A program made the position numbers and the translations under genes. 6,461 nucleotides of DNA, from positions 1 to 6,461 of the forward strand of contig JAQULX010000168.1 in NCBI GenBank assembly GCA_028718465.1, read 5' to 3'. The stretch is from Dehalococcoidales bacterium (GTDB taxonomy: Bacteria; Chloroflexota; Dehalococcoidia; Dehalococcoidales; UBA3254). Positions within the stretch are counted from its first letter, which is position 1, and every line of letters begins with the position of its first letter. The notes beneath the pieces are model-generated. The model searched no databases and was not told the DNA's origin. It worked only from the letters and a program-made list of their open reading frames with translations. Below, in pieces: positions 1 through 6,443 of this stretch.

Positions 1-1206
1 GCCGTTGCCATTTAGTCTCTGCACGTAAAGTCCTTCCTCAAGGACGTAAGAGACGATTGCTCCGCCCGCTCCATCACTGACTATCATGGTATGTGGATTA
101 AGCGAGGTAGAAGCTACCTTGACTCCACCCGCCTGCCAGCTTATCGTGCCGTCAGCATTAACCCTCTGGGCATACACGCCCGTATCTTCTCTTGAATCCC
201 TCCAGATAATAATGGCTCCCCCTGAGCCGTCGCTTACCAGCCGGTGTTCAGTCGGAAAAGCTCCTTCAGCCGCTGAGTTTATTTCAAGAGGCATTCCTCC
301 TTTCCTCCAGAGCATGTTGCCTTTGGCGTCTACCCTTTGAACAAGGATATCCATCCTGAGAGCCTCTGCCGAGCCGCTTTCAATCCTGCCTCTGGGCTGT
401 TGATGCCAGGCGATGATAGCTCCACCTGCTCCATCGCCGGTTATTTGCAAAGTATCGGAATAAACCTCTTCCGGGGTAGAGTAAAGCAAGATACCTTCCT
501 TCCCCCAGGAAAAATCCCCATCCGTATCTATTTTTTGCGCATAGATATGATGGCTGGAAAATGTCTCTCCTGGTTGTGCCTCCTCTGGGTAACGCAGTTC
601 TTCACGAACGATGATGGCCCCACCCAGCCCGTCGCCAGCTATCCGGCGGGAATTACCGGAGTGTTCCAGCAGAACCCCATGGCGACCCCAGGGTAAACCT
701 CCATCGGGACCTACCCTCCCGATATATATTCCGGTTTTATCCGGGCTGTAGTCGAAAATAACCCCACCTAAGCCGTCGCTGACTATCTGGTCGATTCTGG
801 TATCACTTGCAAGAAAGCCGACATCGGCGCCGGAATCAATCCGGAAAATATAATAGTTGTTTTCTGGCTCTATTGATGAAGGGGTACTGGGCATGGCGGT
901 AATAATGCCGCCGGAGCCGTCACTGATAACTTGAATAAACGAAAAGTTATAGAACTGGTTTTGGGTCTCAACGAGACGAAAACCTTTTCCTAACCAGAAC
1001 GACTTTCCATCTGGGCTGATTTTCTGGGCATAAACAAGCCCACCCAGCTCATCTTCGTACACGGCGAACGCACCACCATTGCCGTCACCGGCTACTTTGA
1101 CCCCGTACAGCGAATCAATATGCCGGGGGCATCCGGTTAACAGCAATAAAGACGAAATCACCAATACCATTAAAGCTAAAATAACCAGTATTTTCTTTTT
1201 ATTCAT
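1..1206 (-). CDS. Propeller-repeat lipoprotein, C-terminus cut off by window edge
   Basis: The frame is open from an ATG at 1206 to position 1: 402 codons with no stop, so the C-terminus lies outside the window. Residues 1-26 form a lipoprotein signal peptide: Lys3-5, a long hydrophobic core, and the lipobox LLTGC with the lipidated Cys at 26. The rest is a chain of degenerate repeats of about 40-55 residues with the pattern SDGxGGAIIxW...YAQKxDxxGxxxW. Units begin near residues 37, 90, 138, 187, 253, 322 and 373; the seventh is incomplete. Units 2 and 3 have lost the tryptophans. Repeats of this type are expected to form a beta-propeller; if the protein has eight units like its neighbours, the full length would be about 440-450 residues. 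An AGGA ribosome site at 1214-1217, 7 nt upstream, supports the start. It is related to the proteins at 3556-4896 and 4911-6443 but more divergent. Function unknown; a surface binding or sensing role is inferred. Confidence 0.88.
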   Translation of the reverse strand, partial: MNKKKILVILALMVLVISSLLLLTGCPRHIDSLYGVKVAGDGNGGAFAVYEDELGGLVYAQKISPDGKSFWLGKGFRLVETQNQFYNFSFIQVISDGSGGIITAMPSTPSSIEPENNYYIFRIDSGADVGFLASDTRIDQIVSDGLGGVIFDYSPDKTGIYIGRVGPDGGLPWGRHGVLLEHSGNSRRIAGDGLGGAIIVREELRYPEEAQPGETFSSHHIYAQKIDTDGDFSWGKEGILLYSTPEEVYSDTLQITGDGAGGAIIAWHQQPRGRIESGSAEALRMDILVQRVDAKGNMLWRKGGMPLEINSAAEGAFPTEHRLVSDGSGGAIIIWRDSREDTGVYAQRVNADGTISWQAGGVKVASTSLNPHTMIVSDGAGGAIVSYVLEEGLYVQRLNGNG

Positions 1207-1325
1207 TGCCAGTTCCTTTACGGAGAGAGCTTCATCTCAAAAAGCGACTCCCTCAATCTGACCTCGTTTGTTCTTGGTTTTTTTCGTTTAGTCAGTAAAG
1301 CACCCACTTATATAACGTGAAAAGT
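1207..1325 (-). other. Intergenic gap with no clear promoter or terminator
   Basis: This 119-bp gap separates the two-module lipoprotein from the propeller lipoprotein downstream. On the minus strand it holds an AT-rich TTATATAA stretch just after the upstream stop codon, a short A-run, and the AGGA ribosome site of the next gene. I found no hairpin followed by a T-run and no paired -35/-10 boxes that I would defend. The downstream gene may be read through from the upstream unit or have its own weak promoter. Confidence 0.5.
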
Positions 1326-2990
1326 TCAGTTAAGTTTTACCTTAAACTCCCAAAGGCCTGTCCAGTCTCCTAGTTGTCTGACAGTAAAAATAAACTCTTG
1401 AGCGTCAATAGGGATGGGGCCAATATCCCAGATGAGCCGTACTCCGCTATCATTACTTTTCATTCTGATGTTCAGGGGTTGCCTGGCGATACCGCCATCC
1501 ACACAGTATTCCGCAATTGATTTCGCCAAAAGAGATTCAAACATCTGAGATACCGGTTCTTCCATTGGGTGCTCCTGAGGCGGGGTATAACCCGGAGGCA
1601 CGGTAAATACAGAGACGGTCCCTTTTACCGCATTGAGTTCGAGGCTTTCCAGGGTAACCGTAATTCCCTCTGCCGTCACAGACTGGTTTATTTCCAAGTC
1701 TTTGTTCATAGCGCTGTCGGGAGGCACGATCTGGAGCCTGGTCTTGAGGTCTGCGGTGAATCTTTCCCCGGTACTTTGCTCGATAATCACATACTCGTAG
1801 CTAATCTCATACCAGCCTGGAGGTACCTGCTGTCCATTGTTATCTTTCTGATCCCAGACACCCTTGGTGCGGTACCATGACATGGGATATTCGGTAACAA
1901 TATCCTGAGTCCGGTTGCCGGCTGGAGAAGAGTACACAACTTCATTTCGATCTACCGACCTTATTTGCATTGCCGGACCATAAGGGTCTATGGTGATAAT
2001 ACCGAAGGATAAATTAGTGATCGAGATACTGTACATCACCTCGTCGCCGGGAAGGAAATTTTCTTGATTATTAAAAATACCAATGCTCGCCTTAAAGGGT
2101 AGACCTGATTCCAGCGGTATCTCAAACTCCCAGAGCCCTTCAGTGCCTCCGAGCTTGGTTAATCTGAGAGCCAGTTTGCGGGAACCCTGCGGCACGGGGT
2201 CCAGGTTCCAGATGTACCTCACGCCGTCTTCCAGAACTAATGTACCGAACTCGGCTTTGTGCGCCGGTTTCCAGTCTTCACCATCGACTTTATACTGAGC
2301 CTCGTTCCCGGTGGACCATCTCAATTCTTGCTCCCGATTGTAATCCTCGGGTATCAAATTGATGTAAAGTGCAGCCCCGGTGGTCCTCATTTCGAGCTTT
2401 TCCAGGTTAACGGTAATGCCATCGGCGGACTGAGATTGGGCTAATTCGATATTATTCTCTACGACGCCGCCCGGAGGAAGTACCAGAATCCGCGCAGCAT
2501 GAGCCTCGGAACCTTGCATAGACCTGGTATCAGTAATCTCTCGGCTGTGTATATTCACCCTGATCTCATACCAGCCGTATGGTACCTGCTGCCCGAAATC
2601 GTTTTTTTGATCCCAGTTCAAAACGTATTCCCTAGCTTCTCCGGGCTGGAGTTCCAGTTGCTCCTCGCCCGCGGTGAAAGTACGAATTACATTATTTGTT
2701 GAAGATAGATTGCGTGATTCAACTTTAATTTCAGGAGGAAAGTCCCTTATGACCCTGGCAGCGGAATCGTGATTGGTAAAAGTCAGCTTGATTTCGACGT
2801 TGCGGCCGGATGGAGAAACCATATCTGGAATCTCATAAAAGCCTATGGTCCCGGAAGGAACCAGGTGAGCACCCGGGTTTGGGTCAGGATTTGAGATCGC
2901 TGACGGCGTTGTTGGCTCTGCGCCTTCCGGGACACAACCTGAGATTACCACCATTGATAAAAGCATTAAGCATATAACCAATATCTTCAT
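1326..2990 (-). CDS. Lipoprotein with two tandem BsuPI-like/DUF5643-like modules
   Basis: A 554-residue predicted surface lipoprotein of unknown function. The lipobox ISGC places the lipidated Cys at residue 19, followed by a Pro-rich linker to about residue 45. The mature part is an internal duplication. Each copy has a BsuPI-like beta-sandwich carrying WDQKxxxGQQVPxGWYEI (residues 126-143 and 379-396). This is followed by a second sandwich with GITVxLExLE (191-200 and 442-451), WxxxPxP (261-267 and 521-527) and GLWEF (285-289 and 545-549). The second part resembles the DUF5643-type domains that follow DUF4179 in proteins encoded beside ECF sigma genes; this is a family-level resemblance judged by eye. 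The frame stays open upstream to 3209, but the ATG at 2990 was chosen because the signal peptide starts there, GGAGGT lies 6 nt upstream, and it overlaps the sigma gene stop as ATGA. With no cytoplasmic part it cannot be a conventional anti-sigma factor; it could be a partner or effector of the sigma-linked system. Confidence 0.88.
   Translation of the reverse strand: MKILVICLMLLSMVVISGCVPEGAEPTTPSAISNPDPNPGAHLVPSGTIGFYEIPDMVSPSGRNVEIKLTFTNHDSAARVIRDFPPEIKVESRNLSSTNNVIRTFTAGEEQLELQPGEAREYVLNWDQKNDFGQQVPYGWYEIRVNIHSREITDTRSMQGSEAHAARILVLPPGGVVENNIELAQSQSADGITVNLEKLEMRTTGAALYINLIPEDYNREQELRWSTGNEAQYKVDGEDWKPAHKAEFGTLVLEDGVRYIWNLDPVPQGSRKLALRLTKLGGTEGLWEFEIPLESGLPFKASIGIFNNQENFLPGDEVMYSISITNLSFGIITIDPYGPAMQIRSVDRNEVVYSSPAGNRTQDIVTEYPMSWYRTKGVWDQKDNNGQQVPPGWYEISYEYVIIEQSTGERFTADLKTRLQIVPPDSAMNKDLEINQSVTAEGITVTLESLELNAVKGTVSVFTVPPGYTPPQEHPMEEPVSQMFESLLAKSIAEYCVDGGIARQPLNIRMKSNDSGVRLIWDIGPIPIDAQEFIFTVRQLGDWTGLWEFKVKLN
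1329..2099 (-). repeat. Second copy of duplicated two-domain module
   Basis: Codes for residues of about 298-554 of the lipoprotein. It contains WDQKDNNGQQVPPGWYEI, GITVTLESLE, WDIGPIP and TGLWEFKV in the same order as the first copy. Spacing between equivalent motifs is roughly 250-260 residues. This copy has a longer insert near residues 466-495 (PPGYTPPQEH and following) where the first copy has a shorter loop. Confidence 0.7.
2112..2858 (-). repeat. First copy of duplicated two-domain module
   Basis: Codes for residues of about 45-293 of the lipoprotein. It contains WDQKNDFGQQVPYGWYEI, then GITVNLEKLE, WNLDPVP and EGLWEFEI. It pairs with the module coded at 1329-2099. The edges are approximate and set by eye from shared motifs. 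Confidence 0.7.
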
Positions 2991-3424
2991 GACGGGACCT
3001 CCATACAATCCCTCAACTTGTAGAGCGACTCGCGAACAATCGTGCCCACCCTCGATTCGGAAAGACCCAGTAATTTCGATATCATGCTGTTGTTCAACAC
3101 CGCCGCAAGCCTGAGAGAGATTACCTCTTGCTCCTGTATAGATAGACCGGGCAGCACTGGCTTCATGTTGTTCCTCTTCAAACAGCACAGGATCTCCTTT
3201 CGTGCGCATACAAATACCTCTGTCGAGAATTTCCTTTCATCCCTACAGTAGTTACCGTATCTAGCCATCGCCTCTTTAATTGCTTTCAAGCTCATCTCTT
3301 CCGCTGCCTCTCGGTCATTTAGCCAATAGTTTATATATTGAAAGACTCTGGGTAAATACTGCTCACAGAGGAGCTCCGCTATATCTACATCATTTTCATT
3401 TGAATTCCGCTCTGACTTAAACAC
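2987..3424 (-). CDS. Short, divergent ECF-type RNA polymerase sigma factor
   Basis: A predicted 145-residue cytoplasmic sigma-70-family regulator. Residues of about 16-84 match sigma region 2: YLPRVFQYINYWLNDREAAEE, followed by a helix ending in ARKEILCCLKR. Residues 94-141 match region 4, with the helix-turn-helix MISKLLGLSESRVGTIVRESLYKLR. The linker is very short, and the protein is below the usual ECF size of about 160-200 residues. Region 2 is divergent: the usual acidic/Gln stretch (D-LTQEVF type) reads EEMSLKAI, and the aromatic WL of region 2.3 is replaced. It has six cysteines (20, 60, 73, 80, 81, 140). The start is a GTG at 3424 with only a weak GAGA upstream; an in-frame TAA at 3428-3430 excludes extension, and no other good start precedes region 2. 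Its stop overlaps the downstream lipoprotein start as ATGA, so the two form a coupled pair. Promoter recognition by this divergent form is not certain. Confidence 0.82.
   Translation of the reverse strand: MFKSERNSNENDVDIAELLCEQYLPRVFQYINYWLNDREAAEEMSLKAIKEAMARYGNYCRDERKFSTEVFVCARKEILCCLKRNNMKPVLPGLSIQEQEVISLRLAAVLNNSMISKLLGLSESRVGTIVRESLYKLRDCMEVPS
2997..3002 (-). promoter_or_regulatory. Shine-Dalgarno site setting the lipoprotein start
   Basis: GGAGGT on the minus strand lies 6 nt before the ATG at 2990. It sits inside the last codons of the sigma gene (Met-Glu-Val). It decides the lipoprotein start against the much longer open frame and fits translational coupling through the ATGA overlap. 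Confidence 0.85.
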
Positions 3425-3555
3425 GAATTAATCTCACACATGTCTCTATCTAGTTATACGAAAGGGATAAGGTACTATTACTAATACTAAAACATCCGAT
3501 AAATAACTCTTATTTCTCTAGTAACACAGGCCTTGACTATCAAAAAATAAATTCG
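3425..3555 (-). other. AT-rich gap upstream of the sigma gene; probable promoter region
   Basis: This 131-bp gap is clearly more AT-rich than the genes around it and is the most likely place for a promoter of the sigma/lipoprotein pair. On the minus strand there is a TATAAC -10-like box at 3453-3458, but no acceptable -35 box 16-18 bp upstream of it. A TTGATA at 3538-3543 is -35-like but lacks a good -10. A short inverted repeat, TTGA-TAG-TCAA, is centred near 3538. No hairpin plus T-run terminator is visible for the upstream unit, although a T-rich stretch follows its stop. Confidence 0.35.
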
Positions 3556-4590
3556 CTAGGGATTTATCTTAATTCCGTCTTTACCCCAAAGTAAATTACC
3601 GGAAGAGTCTATCTTCTGAAGAAAAGCTTCTTGGAGGTTAGCTGGACTACCGGTCTGCCAACCTAACCCAATGTCGCCACCGTTGTCTTTAATGATCTCT
3701 ATTGGTATTCCTGCCACATTATCCGCCACCAGTAATCCGCCTTCTCCCCAGTTTTTATTCCCTGCGATATCAATTTTTTGCACATAAAGCTTACCATCTC
3801 CATCTATCCATGAGATAATAGCTCCGCCCGTGCCGTCACTCACAGCGCTGAAGAGAGGAGATTGCTGAGGAAGATTTGTAATTATGGGAAGTCCATTTTT
3901 TTGCCACATCACTTGACCTTGAACGTCTACCTTTTGAGCATAGATCGCCATACCCTGGCGGTGATCCTCCCAAAAAATGATACCTCCCCCTGAATCATCA
4001 CTGACTACCTCTGTTTTTGGATGCACGGAGTTTCCGAATTCATGCACAGGTGTGTACCACAGAACACGTCCACTGGATTCGATGCTAAGAATCCAGACAT
4101 AAGACGCTTGTTGTTCGAGCACTTCAGCCCAGGTAATGATGGCGCCCCCTGCGCTGTCACAGGCTATTTGCGGTTCCTGTTGTAGGTTGGTAGCAAGATA
4201 TTTGATCCGCACGCCTTCTGGCATACCTTCCTGTTCCCATAAAGCTTCCCCATTAGCATCTAGTTTCTGAACCACAAAATAGGGATTCTCACGATTATCC
4301 CAGAGAAAAAAAGCTTCCCCGTTTTCATTAGAGGTTAATTTGAGGCCGTCGCCACCCTTGTTAATCGGGCTATTCCAGAGCTCATTGCCTTGAGCATCCA
4401 AACAAAGAGCGTGATAACTATCTCTGCTTGCCCACGCTACGATAGTTCCGCCCATGTTATCAGATACAATCTGCATCCCTTCCTCGGAATAATCTTTGTT
4501 CCATTTTATTTGCCCTTGAGAGTCCACCTTTACCAGCGAAGAGTGGTCAAAGCGATATGAGTCATTGTTGCCATTTTCCGGGTTAAGCAC
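3556..4590 (-). CDS. C-terminal fragment of the interrupted lipoprotein (remaining propeller repeats)
   Basis: A 344-residue open frame after the TGA, beginning at a GTG only one codon beyond it. Units include IVSDNMGGTIVAW, LTSNENGEAFFLW, ACDSAGGAIITW, VVSDDSGGGIIFWEDHRQG and AVSDGTGGAIISW, each followed by a QKxDxxGxxxW strand pair. It has no signal peptide, and no ribosome site at a useful distance beyond the GAGAG touching the GTG. Expression would require termination-reinitiation or read-through, and the product would stay in the cytoplasm. It is best read as the decaying 3' part of one gene. Confidence 0.6.
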   Translation of the reverse strand: MLNPENGNNDSYRFDHSSLVKVDSQGQIKWNKDYSEEGMQIVSDNMGGTIVAWASRDSYHALCLDAQGNELWNSPINKGGDGLKLTSNENGEAFFLWDNRENPYFVVQKLDANGEALWEQEGMPEGVRIKYLATNLQQEPQIACDSAGGAIITWAEVLEQQASYVWILSIESSGRVLWYTPVHEFGNSVHPKTEVVSDDSGGGIIFWEDHRQGMAIYAQKVDVQGQVMWQKNGLPIITNLPQQSPLFSAVSDGTGGAIISWIDGDGKLYVQKIDIAGNKNWGEGGLLVADNVAGIPIEIIKDNGGDIGLGWQTGSPANLQEAFLQKIDSSGNLLWGKDGIKINP

Positions 4591-4593
4591 CTC

Positions 4594-4896
4594 TCAGGCT
4601 ACCAGGACCTCATTGTTTGTCCCCTCTATCATTCCAACAATGTTCACTCGCAAGTTACCAGCTTCGTAGAGAGTGCTGTTCCAAACAGTTGCACCTTCTG
4701 CATTGATTCTCCGTAGTTTTACGCTATCATCTCCGGCGGTTCCTCCGATCCGATAAGCAGCAGTAATATCACCTGAGGTATTGGAGATTACATGTAGATT
4801 ACTTATTGATGGTTGCGAAGGTTGATTAATACTAGTACAGCCCGCTGTAATGATTACCAGGCTAATAGATAGCAACCATATAACGAACTTCTTCAA
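4594..4896 (-). CDS. N-terminal fragment of the interrupted lipoprotein (signal peptide and first repeats)
   Basis: A 100-residue product from the TTG start to the premature TGA. It contains the signal peptide (KKFVIWLLSISL core, lipobox TAGC, Cys20), one full repeat unit (ITAAYRI to GATVWN) and the beginning of the second. It would be exported and lipidated but is too short to close a propeller, so it is probably not functional by itself. The TTG start is supported by AGGAGGT 5 nt upstream. Confidence 0.6.
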   Translation of the reverse strand: MKKFVIWLLSISLVIITAGCTSINQPSQPSISNLHVISNTSGDITAAYRIGGTAGDDSVKLRRINAEGATVWNSTLYEAGNLRVNIVGMIEGTNNEVLVA

Positions 4897-4901
4897 CTTG
4901 T

Positions 4902-4908
4902 ACCTCCT
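4902..4908 (-). promoter_or_regulatory. Strong Shine-Dalgarno site for a TTG start
   Basis: AGGAGGT lies 5 nt before the TTG at 4896 and 2 nt after the stop codon of the upstream gene. It fixes the TTG as the start and shows that the interrupted lipoprotein was built as the second gene of an operon. Confidence 0.85.
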
Positions 4909-4910
4909 GC

Positions 4911-6443
4911 TTATTTACTAATCCCAACCCCTGCAGCCCCCCACAGTAGCTTGCCAGCAAGGTCTACCTTTTGTACAAAGGCATTTTTCGAATTCTGTTC
5001 TTGGTCAGGCGCCCAGCCAATAATGACCCCATCTCCACCAGTCGTTGATATTATCAAAGGTAAATTAGCCACATTTTCAGCTATCGCCAAATAGTCTCCC
5101 CACAGTTTATTACCAGAGACATCCAGCCTTTGGGCAGACAAACTTCCGTTTGCGTCTCGCACCATAATGACGGCTCCACCTGTACTATCAATCACAGATG
5201 CAAACCTGGGTGATATATTGGGCAAGCCAGTATAAAGCGGTATCCCGTTCTCCTGCCATTGTACTTGACCTTCCGCATTTATCTTTTGGGCATAAATTGC
5301 CATTCCCTGGCGGTGATCCTCCCAAAACACGATTGCCTTACCCGAACCATCGCTAGTCAGCCTGGTTTCCGGATGGACGGTTGATGACAGTGAGCGTAAA
5401 GAGCTTCTCCATAGCAGATTGCCCTCAGCATCAATTCTTGAAAGAACTATGATATTCATTTTTCCTTCAGAGCTAGCTTCTGCCCACGAAATCAGAGCCC
5501 CCCCGGCACCATCACCTACAATCTGAGGTTTATATTCCAGAGGAGAAGCGAAATAGCTTATCTGAATACCATCGGTGCCCCATAAAAAGTTCCCATCAAT
5601 TCCCAATTTGTGCACGACAAAAGAACTATTAAACAAATTATTCCACAGGGTTAAAAAGCTTCCATCTTGAGCACTTGTTAATTGAAGTTTAAATCCCTTA
5701 TCATTAATATCCCTTCCCCAGAGAGTTACGCCATTGGTATCTATCCGTTTAAAACAAAAGCCATCCTGGTTTTGCCAGGCAGCAACAACGCCCCCGGTTC
5801 CATCGGTTATCATGTCGGTGATTTCGGCATCCAAATCTTTTTGCCAGAGAATTTGCCCCTCGCTATCTACTTTGGCCACGATAGAATGGTCAAAATTGTA
5901 GGCTCCTTTCTTTTCACTATCAGGAATAGCCACTGACCAGGTAACCACAGCATTGCCTACGTCATCCATGACAAGTTTATTAATAGTGCACCGCTTGCCC
6001 TTTCCCGCAAATATAACCTTATTCCATAAATAATCCCCTTGGGGGCTTATCCTCAGCATACGGACATCCTGACCATCTGGACTTGCCTCCATCCGATAGG
6101 CTATTAGGGCTCCACCTGAGCTATCACCCGTTACTGAGGACACGATAACAGGATGTTTTTCGCCCATTCCCCCTATCATTGGCGGCTGTGTAGGATTTGA
6201 CACCTCTCTTAATCCAGGTAAATTTCCAGTTCCCCAGAGCGTACCTATTACCATTATTACCAGCATTACTGGCACTACAGCACGCCATAGTGGCTTATCC
6301 ATCCAACCACCCCACCTTTCCCTAAAAGAAGGTTGCACGTTTTCCAATCGCTGCTGTAACTTCTCCCATAGCTCAGGTGAAGGGGAAACTTCATCGGCTT
6401 CCACATTGAGAGCCAGGCGTAGGTCCGCCTGGATTTTATTCAA
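4911..6443 (-). CDS. Single-pass membrane protein with anti-sigma-like tail and eight-unit propeller ectodomain
   Basis: At least 510 residues. Residues 1-52 are predicted cytoplasmic, with DEVSPSPELWEKLQQRL, a pattern seen in tails of membrane proteins encoded with ECF sigma factors; there is no HxxxCxxC zinc motif. Residues 55-71 are one transmembrane helix (AVVPVMLVIMVIGTLWG). After a Pro-rich linker, eight repeat units start near residues 101, 155, 210, 253, 306, 360, 415 and 465, for example GDGAGGALISW and WEDHRQGMAIYAQK, each closing with xxGxxxW. Together they probably form a propeller outside the membrane. By analogy with RsgI-type regulators (cytoplasmic tail, one helix, external binding domain), it could transmit a surface signal to a sigma factor; this is inferred. 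The start is uncertain: the TTG at 6443 has GGAG only 3 nt away, and the frame remains open (RQELET) to the window edge, so an upstream start is possible. A paralogue follows 14 nt downstream. Confidence 0.85.
   Translation of the reverse strand: MNKIQADLRLALNVEADEVSPSPELWEKLQQRLENVQPSFRERWGGWMDKPLWRAVVPVMLVIMVIGTLWGTGNLPGLREVSNPTQPPMIGGMGEKHPVIVSSVTGDSSGGALIAYRMEASPDGQDVRMLRISPQGDYLWNKVIFAGKGKRCTINKLVMDDVGNAVVTWSVAIPDSEKKGAYNFDHSIVAKVDSEGQILWQKDLDAEITDMITDGTGGVVAAWQNQDGFCFKRIDTNGVTLWGRDINDKGFKLQLTSAQDGSFLTLWNNLFNSSFVVHKLGIDGNFLWGTDGIQISYFASPLEYKPQIVGDGAGGALISWAEASSEGKMNIIVLSRIDAEGNLLWRSSLRSLSSTVHPETRLTSDGSGKAIVFWEDHRQGMAIYAQKINAEGQVQWQENGIPLYTGLPNISPRFASVIDSTGGAVIMVRDANGSLSAQRLDVSGNKLWGDYLAIAENVANLPLIISTTGGDGVIIGWAPDQEQNSKNAFVQKVDLAGKLLWGAAGVGISK

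Larger units (their letters stand above)
3556..4896 (-). pseudogene. Propeller-repeat lipoprotein interrupted by an in-frame TGA
   Basis: One 447-codon reading frame from a TTG at 4896 to a TAG at 3556, broken only by a TGA at 4594-4596 (codon 101). Both sides are in the same frame. The intact protein would have a lipoprotein signal peptide (lipobox TAGC, Cys20), a short linker and eight propeller-like repeats matching the 4911-6443 ectodomain unit by unit. The TGA aligns without a gap with Trp169 of that paralogue: VVTW in the paralogue is VLVA-stop here, and FDHS follows 15 positions later in both. A single TGG to TGA change explains it. TGA ends two other genes in this window (2987 and 1326), so a recoded UGA=Trp genetic code is unlikely. 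Downstream codons still look constrained, suggesting a recent break, read-through, or a sequencing error. The intact form was probably a surface lipoprotein partner of the adjacent membrane protein. Confidence 0.8.

Noticed and set aside
86..696. Plus-strand open frames at 86-340 and 337-696
   Set aside because: They are antisense to a continuous minus-strand gene with a clear repeat pattern; their translations show no recognisable domain or ribosome site.
1079..1261. Plus-strand open frame across the start of the propeller lipoprotein
   Set aside because: It mostly mirrors the signal-peptide region and gap of the minus-strand gene, without a ribosome site or family features.
1569..2702. Plus-strand open frames opposite the two-module lipoprotein (1569-1880, 2083-2298, 2259-2444, 2499-2702)
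   Set aside because: They are shadows of a minus-strand gene supported by duplicated motifs, a signal peptide and a ribosome site.
2991..3209. A 73-codon N-terminal extension of the lipoprotein gene, starting at 3209
   Set aside because: It lies over the sigma gene in another frame, has no family-like sequence, and would bury the signal peptide. The ATG at 2990 has a strong ribosome site and an immediate lipobox signal peptide.
3453..3458. TATAAC as a firm -10 promoter box for the sigma gene
   Set aside because: No acceptable -35 hexamer lies 16-18 bp upstream, and such AT-rich DNA produces these boxes by chance; it is noted only as part of the gap.
4594..4596. Selenocysteine insertion at the in-frame TGA
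   Set aside because: The paralogue has Trp at this position, not Cys, and I see no convincing stem-loop just downstream.
5682..5936. Plus-strand open frame of 84 residues opposite the membrane propeller gene
   Set aside because: Antisense shadow with no motif of its own.
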